Of a stretch of 6,965 bases of DNA, positions 1 to 5,936 are shown one piece after another. A program made the position numbers and the translations under genes. Where the stretch lies: positions 1 to 6,965 of the forward strand of contig JAZDGL010000045.1 of NCBI GenBank assembly GCA_043806975.1, in the 5' to 3' direction. The DNA is from JAZDGL01 sp043806975 (GTDB lineage: Bacteria; Patescibacteriota; Minisyncoccia; CAYZDR01). Within the stretch, counting starts at the first letter, position 1. Each line of letters starts with the position of its first letter. The notes beneath the pieces were generated by a model. The model did no database searches and was not told the DNA's origin. It was given only the letters and a program-made list of their open reading frames with translations.

Positions 1-73
1 AAACAAGATTTTCTTTTTTAAAAAATGATGTAAAAATTCACAGAGGGATGACACGGGAACATCGCAAAAGTTT

Positions 74-102
74 TATTTTGTATTACATCTTTTACAAAAA
101 TA
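74..102. repeat. Imperfect inverted repeat, possible operator
   Basis: TTTTGTA at 76-82 is the exact reverse complement of TACAAAA at 93-99, with a 10-nt centre. One bulged A lets the symmetry extend to TATTTTGTA (74-82) against TACAAAAATA (93-102). It lies about 65 nt before the NADAR-like gene, next to the weak promoter candidate, where a dimeric repressor could bind. The arms are pure A/T apart from one G or C, so chance is a real alternative. Confidence 0.3.
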
Positions 103-151
103 ACCCATAGAATTACCAACACTTTTTTACCACATTACCATATTTCAACAT

Positions 152-159
152 AAGGAGAG
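152..159 (+). promoter_or_regulatory. Ribosome binding site of the NADAR-like gene
   Basis: AAGGAGAG lies 5 nt upstream of the ATG at 165 and closely matches the Shine-Dalgarno consensus. It fixes the start. The first residues (MNISSKSSYPSCALSNF) also run straight into the conserved N-terminal motif of the family. Confidence 0.85.
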
Positions 160-164
160 CCAAA

Positions 165-614
165 ATGAATATAAGCTCAAAATCATCTTATCCTTCTTGC
201 GCGTTGAGTAACTTTGCCTCTCATTCGTTTTTGTTTGATAATATAATCTGTGCTTCTATGGAGGGGATTCTTCAGTCATTTAAATTTCAAGATCCTACCG
301 TTCAAATTGAAATTTGCGGATGCGAAGGTAGGGAAGCCAAAAAGCGAGGGAGCGAGATAGATTGGAAGTCAACTCAAACTCTCTGGTGGAAAGGAATGGC
401 GATTGATCGCCATTCTGAAGAATACCAAGCTTTGCTAGATAGAGTCTATAACGCTTTATACCAGCAAAGTGAAGATTTTCGGGAGGCTCTTAAGGCTTCC
501 GGAGATGATGAACTGACACATTCCGTGGGGGCGTCTGATCCACAGGAAACGATTTTGACGGAGCGGGAATTTTGCTCAAGGCTTATGAAGCTTAGAAGGG
601 ATGGTGTTCTATGA
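165..614 (+). CDS. NADAR-like N-glycosidase family protein (YbiA/DUF1768 superfamily)
   Basis: The 149-residue product reads as a compact NADAR domain. Visible landmarks are LSNFA near residues 14-18, SMEGILQSFKF at 31-41 (equivalent to SEHYFQAQKF in E. coli YbiA, so E33 is the likely catalytic glutamate), the basic-aromatic stretch TQTLWWKG at 70-77, FREALKASGDDELTH at 105-119, and a C-terminal REFCSRLMKLR. YbiA cleaves the N-glycosidic bond of damaged riboflavin-pathway intermediates. Other NADAR proteins remove ADP-ribose from guanine and act as antitoxins of DarT1-type toxins. Which activity applies here cannot be told from sequence, and no DarT gene lies beside it. The protein is soluble, with no signal peptide or membrane segment. 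The TGA stop overlaps the next start codon (ATGA). Base composition is richer in G+C than the downstream genes (34 of 60 bases at 481-540, against 17 of 60 at 4621-4680), which suggests separate acquisition. Confidence 0.8.
   Translation: MNISSKSSYPSCALSNFASHSFLFDNIICASMEGILQSFKFQDPTVQIEICGCEGREAKKRGSEIDWKSTQTLWWKGMAIDRHSEEYQALLDRVYNALYQQSEDFREALKASGDDELTHSVGASDPQETILTEREFCSRLMKLRRDGVL
394..415. repeat. Perfect 10-bp inverted repeat inside the NADAR-like gene
   Basis: GAATGGCGAT (394-403) is followed by a 2-nt centre and then its exact reverse complement ATCGCCATTC (406-415). It encodes the family-conserved peptide around GMAIDRHSE, so codon choice on a conserved protein may explain it. As DNA it is a near-continuous 22-bp palindrome that a dimeric protein could recognise. 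Confidence 0.6.
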
Positions 615-763
615 CTGATAACATGGGAAGGCTTCAAGCAGAAGCAGCAAGGGCAAACCAAGAGTTGGAAAAGGCACTGCACAACCTGAAGGAACGGATT
701 TTGGCACTAATTTTATCTCTGCAATTGAATATCATGGGCGTGTTGCCTAATCCTCTTTTTTAA
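611..763 (+). CDS. Small helical protein, 50 residues, translationally coupled to the NADAR-like gene
   Basis: An ATG at 611 overlaps the TGA of the preceding gene (ATGA) and opens a 50-codon frame ending in TAA at 761-763. GAAGGG at 595-600 sits 10 nt upstream and could serve as a ribosome binding site. The overlap suggests coupled translation. The product starts MTDNMGRLQAEAARANQELE, a charged stretch rich in Ala, Glu, Lys and Leu that should form an amphipathic helix or short coiled coil over residues 5-30. A hydrophobic Ile/Leu-rich stretch (30-41, ILALILSLQLNI) and a short Pro-containing tail follow. I recognise no family. It could be an accessory or regulatory partner of the NADAR-like protein. 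The hydrophobic stretch is too short for a confident membrane helix. The frame could also be fortuitous, since short frames are common, but overlap and spacing favour a real gene. Confidence 0.55.
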   Translation: MTDNMGRLQAEAARANQELEKALHNLKERILALILSLQLNIMGVLPNPLF

Positions 764-793
764 AAAGTTAGCAGAAAATTTTATATTAATAAG

Positions 794-829
794 GCATTGA
801 TTCCTATCCGGATAAGTGCTTTTTCTTTT
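794..829 (+). terminator. Candidate intrinsic terminator of the NADAR unit
   Basis: Positions 794-819 fold back: GCATT pairs with AGTGC with one G-T wobble, then one mismatch, then ATTC pairs with GGAT around a 6-nt loop. A T-rich run (TTTTTCTTTT, 820-829) follows directly. The position 31 nt after the microprotein stop is right for a rho-independent terminator. The stem is weak because of the mismatch and wobbles, and the centre is alternatively a 10-bp DNA palindrome (TATCCGGATA, 805-814). Confidence 0.45.
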
Positions 830-891
830 CGTCTTTTTATCCAAAACAAGTTCTAACATCGCCTATCCAGCGGATTCCTCAAAAAAATTGC

Positions 892-939
892 TTAAAAAAC
901 GATTTTTTATACTCAAATCGGAGGTTAGGGCTTTTTTAA
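892..939. repeat. Nested A/T-rich inverted repeats
   Basis: TTAAAAAA (892-899) and TTTTTTAA (932-939) are reverse complements. Inside them CGATTT (900-905) pairs with AAATCG (915-920) around a 9-nt loop. The structure lies just upstream of the rhuM-fic promoter, where a regulator could act. The outer arms are homopolymeric and may be coincidence. Confidence 0.3.
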
Positions 940-948
940 AATAATTTT

Positions 949-976
949 TTGCAAATGTCTAAACCTATGATAAAAT
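949..976 (+). promoter_or_regulatory. Extended -10 promoter of rhuM-fic, probably giving a leaderless mRNA
   Basis: TTGCAA (949-954) serves as the -35. A 16-nt spacer follows, then TAAAAT (971-976) as the -10, preceded by TG at 968-969, so the element reads TGnTAAAAT as in extended -10 promoters. Transcription would begin about 7 nt later, at 982-983, on or next to the ATG of rhuM-fic. No Shine-Dalgarno sequence precedes that ATG, which agrees with a leaderless transcript. Confidence 0.6.
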
Positions 977-982
977 AATTCT

Positions 983-1975
983 ATGAGCAAAAAAGATTTC
1001 AAAAAGGGCGAGGTGATTATTTATAAGACTTCTGATGGACCGAAATTGGATGTGAGATTGGAAGAAGAAACTGTTTGGCTTGACGCGCATCAAATAGCGG
1101 AGCTTTTTGATATTGATAGGACGGGCATTGTCAGGCATATTAATAATATTTATGAAACAGGTGAGCTAAATAAAAATGCAACCTGTGCAAAAATTGCACA
1201 GGTTGCAAAAGATAAAAAAGTTAGAACAATGGATTTTTATAATCTTGATATGATTCTCTCTGTCGGTTATCGAGTCAACTCTAAGCGAGCTACTCAATTC
1301 CGTATCTGGGTGACTAAAACCCTTAAAGATCATTTAGCTAAGGGCTATACGATAAATGAGAAAAAACTTTTGGAAACAAAAGAAAAGTTTGCAGAATTGC
1401 AAAATGCGGTTGAATTTCTGCAGGAAAAATCAAAACATAAGCTGCTGGACGGGAAAGAGCAGGAAATTCTAGATCTTCTTTTACAATATTCAAAGACACT
1501 TACTATTTTAGAAGAATATGATAAAGATAAATTGAAAAAGATTTCTGGAAAAAAGGCGAAGTTTGTTTTAACATGCGATAAAGCAAGAAGAGTCATTGAA
1601 GAATTGCAAAAAAATCTGGTTGAGAAAAAACAAGCTGGAAATTTATTCGGTCAAGAATATCCGGGGAAATTTGAAAGTATCGCGAATAGCATTTACCAAA
1701 CTTTTGGAGGAAAAGAACTTTATAGGAGCATTGAAGAAAAAGCGGCTCATATTCTTTATCTTGTTATCAAAGATCATCCTTTTGCAGATGGCAATAAAAG
1801 AATTGCTTCATTCTTGTTTATATATTTTTTAGATCGCAATAATTATTTATTCAAGGAATCCGGCGAGAGAAAAATCAACGATAACGCGCTGGTATCGTTG
1901 GCGCTTTTAATTGCAATTAGCGACCCAAAAGAAAAAGATGTAATGATAAAAATTATTATGAATTTAATAAAATAA
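983..1975 (+). CDS. RhuM-Fic/Doc fusion protein
   Basis: The 330-residue product has two parts. Residues 10-125 form a RhuM-type winged-helix-like domain: VWLDAHQIAELFDIDRTGIV (31-50) resembles a helix-turn-helix, and the RhuM signature YNLDMILSVGYRVNSKRATQFRIW covers 86-109. A charged helical linker (126-215) leads to a Fic/Doc domain with the active-site motif HPFADGNKR at 265-273. H265 is the catalytic base and D269 the metal-binding acidic residue. The loop is GNKR, as in Doc-like proteins, rather than the GNGR of classical AMP-transferring Fic enzymes. Doc phosphorylates elongation factor Tu, so phosphate or nucleotide transfer to a host protein is the expected chemistry. No classical S/TxxxE(G/N) inhibitory motif was recognised and no Phd-like antitoxin gene is adjacent, so the RhuM part may control activity or target DNA. 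The protein is cytoplasmic. It is the first gene of the downstream operon and its start follows the promoter directly. Confidence 0.88.
   Translation: MSKKDFKKGEVIIYKTSDGPKLDVRLEEETVWLDAHQIAELFDIDRTGIVRHINNIYETGELNKNATCAKIAQVAKDKKVRTMDFYNLDMILSVGYRVNSKRATQFRIWVTKTLKDHLAKGYTINEKKLLETKEKFAELQNAVEFLQEKSKHKLLDGKEQEILDLLLQYSKTLTILEEYDKDKLKKISGKKAKFVLTCDKARRVIEELQKNLVEKKQAGNLFGQEYPGKFESIANSIYQTFGGKELYRSIEEKAAHILYLVIKDHPFADGNKRIASFLFIYFLDRNNYLFKESGERKINDNALVSLALLIAISDPKEKDVMIKIIMNLIK
1177..1207. repeat. Perfect 14-bp inverted repeat within rhuM-fic
   Basis: TGCAACCTGTGCAA (1177-1190), a 3-nt AAA loop and the exact reverse complement TTGCACAGGTTGCA (1194-1207) form a 31-nt perfect hairpin. It encodes the ATCAKIAQVA segment (residues 66-75) between the helix-turn-helix-like part and the YNLDMI signature. 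On the + strand no T-run follows, so it is not a terminator for this gene. Read on the - strand it is followed by TTTTTATTT, the form of an intrinsic terminator for antisense transcription. It could also be a DNA-binding site. Confidence 0.85.
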
Positions 1976-1986
1976 AAAGCGTAAAT
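1966..1986. repeat. Direct repeat, left copy flanking tspO
   Basis: This 21-nt stretch runs AATAAAATAA, then AAAGCGTAAAT, and contains the TAA stop of rhuM-fic at 1973-1975. It matches 2589-2609 except for the placement of one A between two A runs. Together the two copies bracket the tspO gene. Confidence 0.7.
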
Positions 1987-1990
1987 AAAA

Positions 1991-1997
1991 AAGGAGA
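1991..1997 (+). promoter_or_regulatory. Ribosome binding site of tspO
   Basis: AAGGAGA lies 7 nt before the ATG at 2005. It is the only strong Shine-Dalgarno site among the four genes of the downstream operon. The starts at 983, 2611 and 5937 have none. Confidence 0.85.
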
Positions 1998-2004
1998 AAA
2001 AAAT

Positions 2005-2598
2005 ATGAAATTAAAAAATATCTTAAAGCTAATCGCCGCGATTGCGGTTTGCGAGTTAGCTGGAATTATTGGCGCGTTTTTTACGGTTCCGTCTATATCT
2101 GGATGGTACGCGAATTTGGCTAAACCAGAAATTGCGCCTCCAAATTGGATATTCTCTCCTGCTTGGACAATTCTATTCGCTCTTATGGGTATTGCTGTAT
2201 TTTTGGTTTGGCAAAAAGGAATTGGTCAGATGAAGGTAAAAATTGCTATTGGGATATTTGCTGGGCAACTGGTGTTGAATACGCTTTGGTCTATAATATT
2301 TTTTAGCCTCCGCTCTCCGGGAGGAGCGTTTATTGAGATAATTTTTCTCTGGCTGATTATCCTCGCAACAATAATCGCGTTTGCCAAAATTTCCAAGCCC
2401 GCCGCGTGGCTTCTTGTCCCTTATATTCTTTGGGTAAGTTTTGCCGGTTATCTTAATTTTTCAATTTGGCGGCTTAATCTATCAAAAAGCTCAACACAAT
2501 TGCCGCAAGTTTATATTCGCGATAGTTCCTTCTTTTGGAAGGAGGGGGCAGAGGAGGCTTTCGGCGGCGGCTCTTCATATAAAAAATCAATAAAATAA
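2005..2598 (+). CDS. tspO: TspO/MBR family membrane protein with atypical C-terminal tail
   Basis: The 197-residue product carries the five hydrophobic segments of the TspO/MBR fold, at roughly residues 8-28, 52-70, 80-102, 108-126 and 134-155. Family motifs are clear: WYANLAKPEIAPPNWIFSPAWT (34-55), NTLWS (91-95), SLRSPGGAFIE (101-111) and YILWVSFAGYLNFSIWRLN (140-158). TspO proteins sit in the cytoplasmic membrane and bind porphyrins and related tetrapyrroles; proposed roles include tetrapyrrole degradation, transport and stress signalling. Family members usually end soon after the WRLN motif. Here about 39 further residues follow, including SSFFWKEGAEEAFGGGSS, which look unlike the family. 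The gene lies 29 nt after rhuM-fic and 12 nt before the helicase gene, in the same direction. It has its own strong ribosome binding site and is flanked by direct repeats, so it may be inserted cargo rather than a working part of the module. Confidence 0.92.
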   Translation: MKLKNILKLIAAIAVCELAGIIGAFFTVPSISGWYANLAKPEIAPPNWIFSPAWTILFALMGIAVFLVWQKGIGQMKVKIAIGIFAGQLVLNTLWSIIFFSLRSPGGAFIEIIFLWLIILATIIAFAKISKPAAWLLVPYILWVSFAGYLNFSIWRLNLSKSSTQLPQVYIRDSSFFWKEGAEEAFGGGSSYKKSIK

Positions 2599-2609
2599 AA
2601 GCGTAAAAT
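2589..2609. repeat. Direct repeat, right copy flanking tspO
   Basis: This 21-nt stretch runs AATAAAATAA, then AAGCGTAAAAT, and contains the TAA stop of tspO at 2596-2598. It starts 623 nt after the left copy, and both genes therefore end in Ile-Lys-stop followed by the same linker. The helicase ATG comes 1 nt after its end. Confidence 0.7.
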
Positions 2610-2610
2610 T

Positions 2611-5600
2611 ATGCCAAATTTTATAACCAATAATGGAACAAGCGATCTTAAAAAGCGTCTGGTTGAGCTTATCCAAAAAAGCGAGGAGTTAAAATTTCTT
2701 GCGGGATTCTTTTATTTTTCCGGAATTAGAGAATTGTATGAGGGGTTAAAATTAAATCAAAATGTTGCAATAAAAGTTCTGGTTGGATTAAATGTTGATT
2801 ATTCCAATTTCGGCTTGATTGAATTTTCCGAAAATGAACAGCTGTCAGACGGGGAAAAGACATATAAATTTTTTGAGTCAATTAAAAAATCTCTAAATAC
2901 GGAAAACTTTGACACAGAGGAATTTTACGAGCAAATACATTTTTTTATTGATCTTATCCGGAAAGACAAGCTTATTATCCGCAAAACATATAAGCCGAAT
3001 CATGCAAAGCTTTATCTTTTTAAGCTTGAGCAGAACCAAGTTGGAAGAAAGAGTCTGTTTATAACGGGAAGCAGCAATCTGACAAGGGCGGGTCTTTCCA
3101 CGCAAGAAGAATTTAATGTGGAGATTGGCGATTATGGCTTTGATGATGCCGAAAAATATTTTGACGATCTTTGGGAGAAGGCCGTAAAGATTACGGAAGA
3201 TGGCGACATAAAAAAGAAGCTTATTGAAGTAGTTGAAAAAGACACGCTGGTTAAAGAAATTTCTCCGTTTGAAGCGTTTTGCTTGGTTTTAAAAACTTTC
3301 ATAGATTCATTTGACAAAAAAGAAATCGGCGAGTCGCTGATAAAAATATTTGAAGAGAATGGTTACAAGCCGTACCGGTATCAGCTGGATGCCGTAAGCC
3401 AAGCGCTTTCAATAATTGAAAATAATAACGGCGTTATTGTGGCGGATGTTGTCGGACTTGGAAAAACTATTATTGCTTGCGCCATTGCCAAACAGCTTAA
3501 AAAACGGGGAATTATTATCTGCCCTCCCGGGATTATGGGAGATAAAAATAAAAATTCCGGATGGAAAAAATATCTTGAAGAGTTTAAGCTTTATGATTGG
3601 GAGGTTCGTTCGCTTGGAGATTTGGAAAATGCTTTTGAATTTGTAAAAAAATCTAAAGACATTGAGGCAGTGATTGTTGACGAGGCGCACCGTTTTAGAA
3701 ACCAAGACACTAAGGATTATGAAATTCTAAAAAACATTTGCAGAGAAAAGCAGGTTATTTTACTGACCGCTACTCCGTTTAATAATCACCCGAGCGATAT
3801 TCTTTCGCTTCTCAGTTTGTTTATCGCGCCAAAAAAATCATCTATTACGCTAGACAGCAATCTTGCCGATCAGTTCAAGGGTTTCAAGGGGGCTTTTGAC
3901 CGTCTCGGGTATATTAAAAAATATTGGAATTCGCCGTCTGATAATATAAAAAGAGCTAAGGCGTTAAATTATTATAAAGCATTATTTGAAGAGGATGCGG
4001 TGGATTTGAAAAAGGTATCCGGCAGAGCGCGCGATCTTGCCAAACGAATAAGAGATGTTATTGAACCGGTAACAATCAGGCGCAATCGCCTTGACTTGCA
4101 AGGCAACCCGCTTTACAAGAATGAAGTAAAAGATCTTTCAAAAGCGGCAAACCCTCTTGAATGGTTTTTTGAGTTAAGTAAAAAACAGCTAAGTTTTTAT
4201 ACCGAAATAATTGATAGCTATTTTTTAAATCCGGATTTAGGAGGAAGGTTTAAAGGCGCTATTTACCGTCCGTTTGAATATGAAAAAGGCAGCAAAGAAG
4301 AAATGAGCGAGGATGATAACCGCCAATTTATCCAGCAGCGCAACTTATTTGATTTTATGCGCCGTTTAATAGTTAAACGTTTTGAAAGTTCTTTTGGGTC
4401 ATTTGAGGAAAGCATCAAAAACTTTAAAAAGATTACGAGGAATAGCCAAAAATTTATCCGTAAAACCGGAGAATATATTTTAGATCGCGCGCTTTTAGAG
4501 AAAATCCATGAAATGGGCGCCGATGACATTGAAAAATATTTGGTTAAATATGAAGAAAAAATAAACAAAGGCGAATATCCCAAAAGCCATAAGCGCTATA
4601 AACTGGATAATTTTAAATTGAAAGATCAATTTTTGGAAGATATAGAATCGGACTTAAAAATGTTTGACGAGATATTGGATAAGCTTTCCAAATTGGATTT
4701 GGTGGAAAATGATCCAAAAACCGCCTGTCTTATTGAAAATATTGAAAAAGAGCTTTCTAAAAATCTAAATAGCGGCGAGCCAAAGCGTAAAATCATTATT
4801 TTTACAGAATATGTTGATACTGTCCGTTATTTGGAGAAATCGTTGGGAAAGCAATATGGAGGGAAAATGCTTGTTGTCGCGGGAGATTTGCCGGCATCAA
4901 AAATAGCCCAAATAAACAAGAATTTTGACGCGTCTTATCCGGATCAAGAAAATGATTTTGAAATACTTTTATCTTCCGATAAGATTTCCGAGGGGTTTAA
5001 TCTTAATCGCGCCGGCATAGTTGTTAATTATGATATTCCGTGGAATCCGGTGCGCGTTATCCAGCGATTGGGGCGAATTAACCGCATCAGCAAAAAAGTT
5101 TTTGAGGAACTTTATATCGTGAACTTTTTCCCGACCGAAAAAGGCGCCGAATTGGTGCAATCCCGCGAGATAGCCGCCAATAAAATGTTTCTTATCCATT
5201 CCGCTCTCGGGGAGGATTCAAAAATTTTTGACGCGGGCGAGGAGCCGACTCCTTCCGGATTATTTAATCGCGTTCAGCAAAATCCGGAAAAGCAAGAAGA
5301 GGAAAGTTTTTATACCAAGGCGTTTAAAGAATATTTAAAGATTGAGAAAGAAAATCCTGGTTTGGTCAAAAATCTCAAAAATTATCCTCCTCGCATTAAA
5401 GCGGCAAAACAAGGCGCAGAAAACGAGCTTTTGGTATTTTTCAAAAAAGGGCGCCTGTATGTAAGCGGAGCTAAAACTGACGCGGAAAAAATAGAGCCGT
5501 ATCAAACTTCTTTTGAAGATGCGTTTGAAAAAATTGTCTGCGCGCAAGACGAAGAAACGCTTTCTTGGAACACCGATCGATTTTGGCAATCTTATAAGGC

Positions 5601-5934
5601 AATCCAGGACTTTAAAGATTACCGCCTCGGACCGGTAAATGAGCAGAGTTTGGAGCGAAAAGCGCTTTCCAATCTGGATTTTTTAATCAGAAGCGAAAAT
5701 AAAGAAACGATGCCCCTTAAAGATTTTCTCCACGCCCTTAAAGAAGATATTTTAAGCTATGGGACATTGGCGGATTACACTTTGCGCCGCATTGCCAATT
5801 TTAAAGGGGACGCTTTCAAAGACATTAAAGATCTAAAAGATGAAATGGGAGAAGATTATTTGATTAAAGAAAAAAAGCGCCAAAAAAACCAGCAAAAAGA
5901 AATTATCATCGCTATAAAAAATATCAAACAATAA
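2611..5934 (+). CDS. Phospholipase-D-like / Snf2-type superfamily 2 helicase fusion protein
   Basis: The 1107-residue product begins with a phospholipase-D-like domain (about 1-200) with one active-site motif: HAKLYLF (H131, K133) and GSSN (153-156). The classical aspartate after the HxK is not present at the expected place (K138). A two-lobed superfamily 2 ATPase follows: YKPYRYQLDAV (252-262), Walker A VVGLGKT (280-286), DEAH box 357-360, TATPFNN (386-392), a long helical insertion (about 510-720), then IIIFTEYVDT (728-737), SSDKISEGFNL (788-798) and QRLGRINRIS (818-827). The last 270 residues are helicase-associated and unrecognised. The architecture suggests an ATP-driven translocase or remodeller on DNA or RNA coupled to a phosphodiesterase or nuclease, as in prokaryotic defence proteins. 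DISARM has comparable PLD (DrmC) and Snf2 (DrmD) parts as separate genes. No Shine-Dalgarno site precedes the ATG, which lies 12 nt after tspO; translation probably depends on upstream genes. All motifs are intact. Confidence 0.9.
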   Translation: MPNFITNNGTSDLKKRLVELIQKSEELKFLAGFFYFSGIRELYEGLKLNQNVAIKVLVGLNVDYSNFGLIEFSENEQLSDGEKTYKFFESIKKSLNTENFDTEEFYEQIHFFIDLIRKDKLIIRKTYKPNHAKLYLFKLEQNQVGRKSLFITGSSNLTRAGLSTQEEFNVEIGDYGFDDAEKYFDDLWEKAVKITEDGDIKKKLIEVVEKDTLVKEISPFEAFCLVLKTFIDSFDKKEIGESLIKIFEENGYKPYRYQLDAVSQALSIIENNNGVIVADVVGLGKTIIACAIAKQLKKRGIIICPPGIMGDKNKNSGWKKYLEEFKLYDWEVRSLGDLENAFEFVKKSKDIEAVIVDEAHRFRNQDTKDYEILKNICREKQVILLTATPFNNHPSDILSLLSLFIAPKKSSITLDSNLADQFKGFKGAFDRLGYIKKYWNSPSDNIKRAKALNYYKALFEEDAVDLKKVSGRARDLAKRIRDVIEPVTIRRNRLDLQGNPLYKNEVKDLSKAANPLEWFFELSKKQLSFYTEIIDSYFLNPDLGGRFKGAIYRPFEYEKGSKEEMSEDDNRQFIQQRNLFDFMRRLIVKRFESSFGSFEESIKNFKKITRNSQKFIRKTGEYILDRALLEKIHEMGADDIEKYLVKYEEKINKGEYPKSHKRYKLDNFKLKDQFLEDIESDLKMFDEILDKLSKLDLVENDPKTACLIENIEKELSKNLNSGEPKRKIIIFTEYVDTVRYLEKSLGKQYGGKMLVVAGDLPASKIAQINKNFDASYPDQENDFEILLSSDKISEGFNLNRAGIVVNYDIPWNPVRVIQRLGRINRISKKVFEELYIVNFFPTEKGAELVQSREIAANKMFLIHSALGEDSKIFDAGEEPTPSGLFNRVQQNPEKQEEESFYTKAFKEYLKIEKENPGLVKNLKNYPPRIKAAKQGAENELLVFFKKGRLYVSGAKTDAEKIEPYQTSFEDAFEKIVCAQDEETLSWNTDRFWQSYKAIQDFKDYRLGPVNEQSLERKALSNLDFLIRSENKETMPLKDFLHALKEDILSYGTLADYTLRRIANFKGDAFKDIKDLKDEMGEDYLIKEKKRQKNQQKEIIIAIKNIKQ

Positions 5935-5936
5935 CT

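Larger units (their letters stand above)
1..164. other. Non-coding leader upstream of the NADAR-like gene
   Basis: I see no supportable gene in this very A/T-rich stretch. It holds an imperfect inverted repeat (74-102) and the ribosome binding site of the following gene (AAGGAGAG, 152-159). A promoter must lie here or further upstream. The best -10 candidate is TAGAAT at 108-113 with TTACAT at 83-88 as a -35, but the 19-nt spacing is long and I do not regard it as a confident call. Confidence 0.5.
764..982. other. Intergenic region between the NADAR unit and rhuM-fic
   Basis: This 219-nt gap contains no supportable gene on either strand. It holds a possible intrinsic terminator (794-829), a nested A/T-rich inverted repeat (892-939) and the promoter of the next gene (949-976). 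It therefore separates two transcription units. Confidence 0.6.

Noticed and set aside
446..682. Minus-strand frame over the NADAR-like gene and the microprotein
   Set aside because: It lies opposite a convincing family gene, shows no motif and has no recognisable ribosome binding site. I treat it as a shadow.
851..931. attC-like recombination site suggested by TCTAAC (852-857) and GTTAGGG (924-930)
   Set aside because: The outer boxes do not meet the RYYYAAC/GTTRRRY consensus, the inner boxes do not pair, and there is no second site before 165 and no integrase.
2308..2327. G/C-rich partial symmetry around CTCCGGGAGG in tspO
   Set aside because: It encodes the family-conserved LRSPGG peptide and the symmetry is imperfect, so coding constraint explains it.
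2527..2543. Hairpin TCCTTC/GAAGGA near the end of tspO as a terminator
   Set aside because: The stem is 6 bp, no T-run follows (the next bases are GGGGGCAGAGG), and it lies inside the open frame.
3409..3705. Minus-strand and alternative-frame readings inside the helicase gene
   Set aside because: They cover conserved helicase motifs on the + strand and show no domain of their own. The same holds for other frames within 2611-5934.
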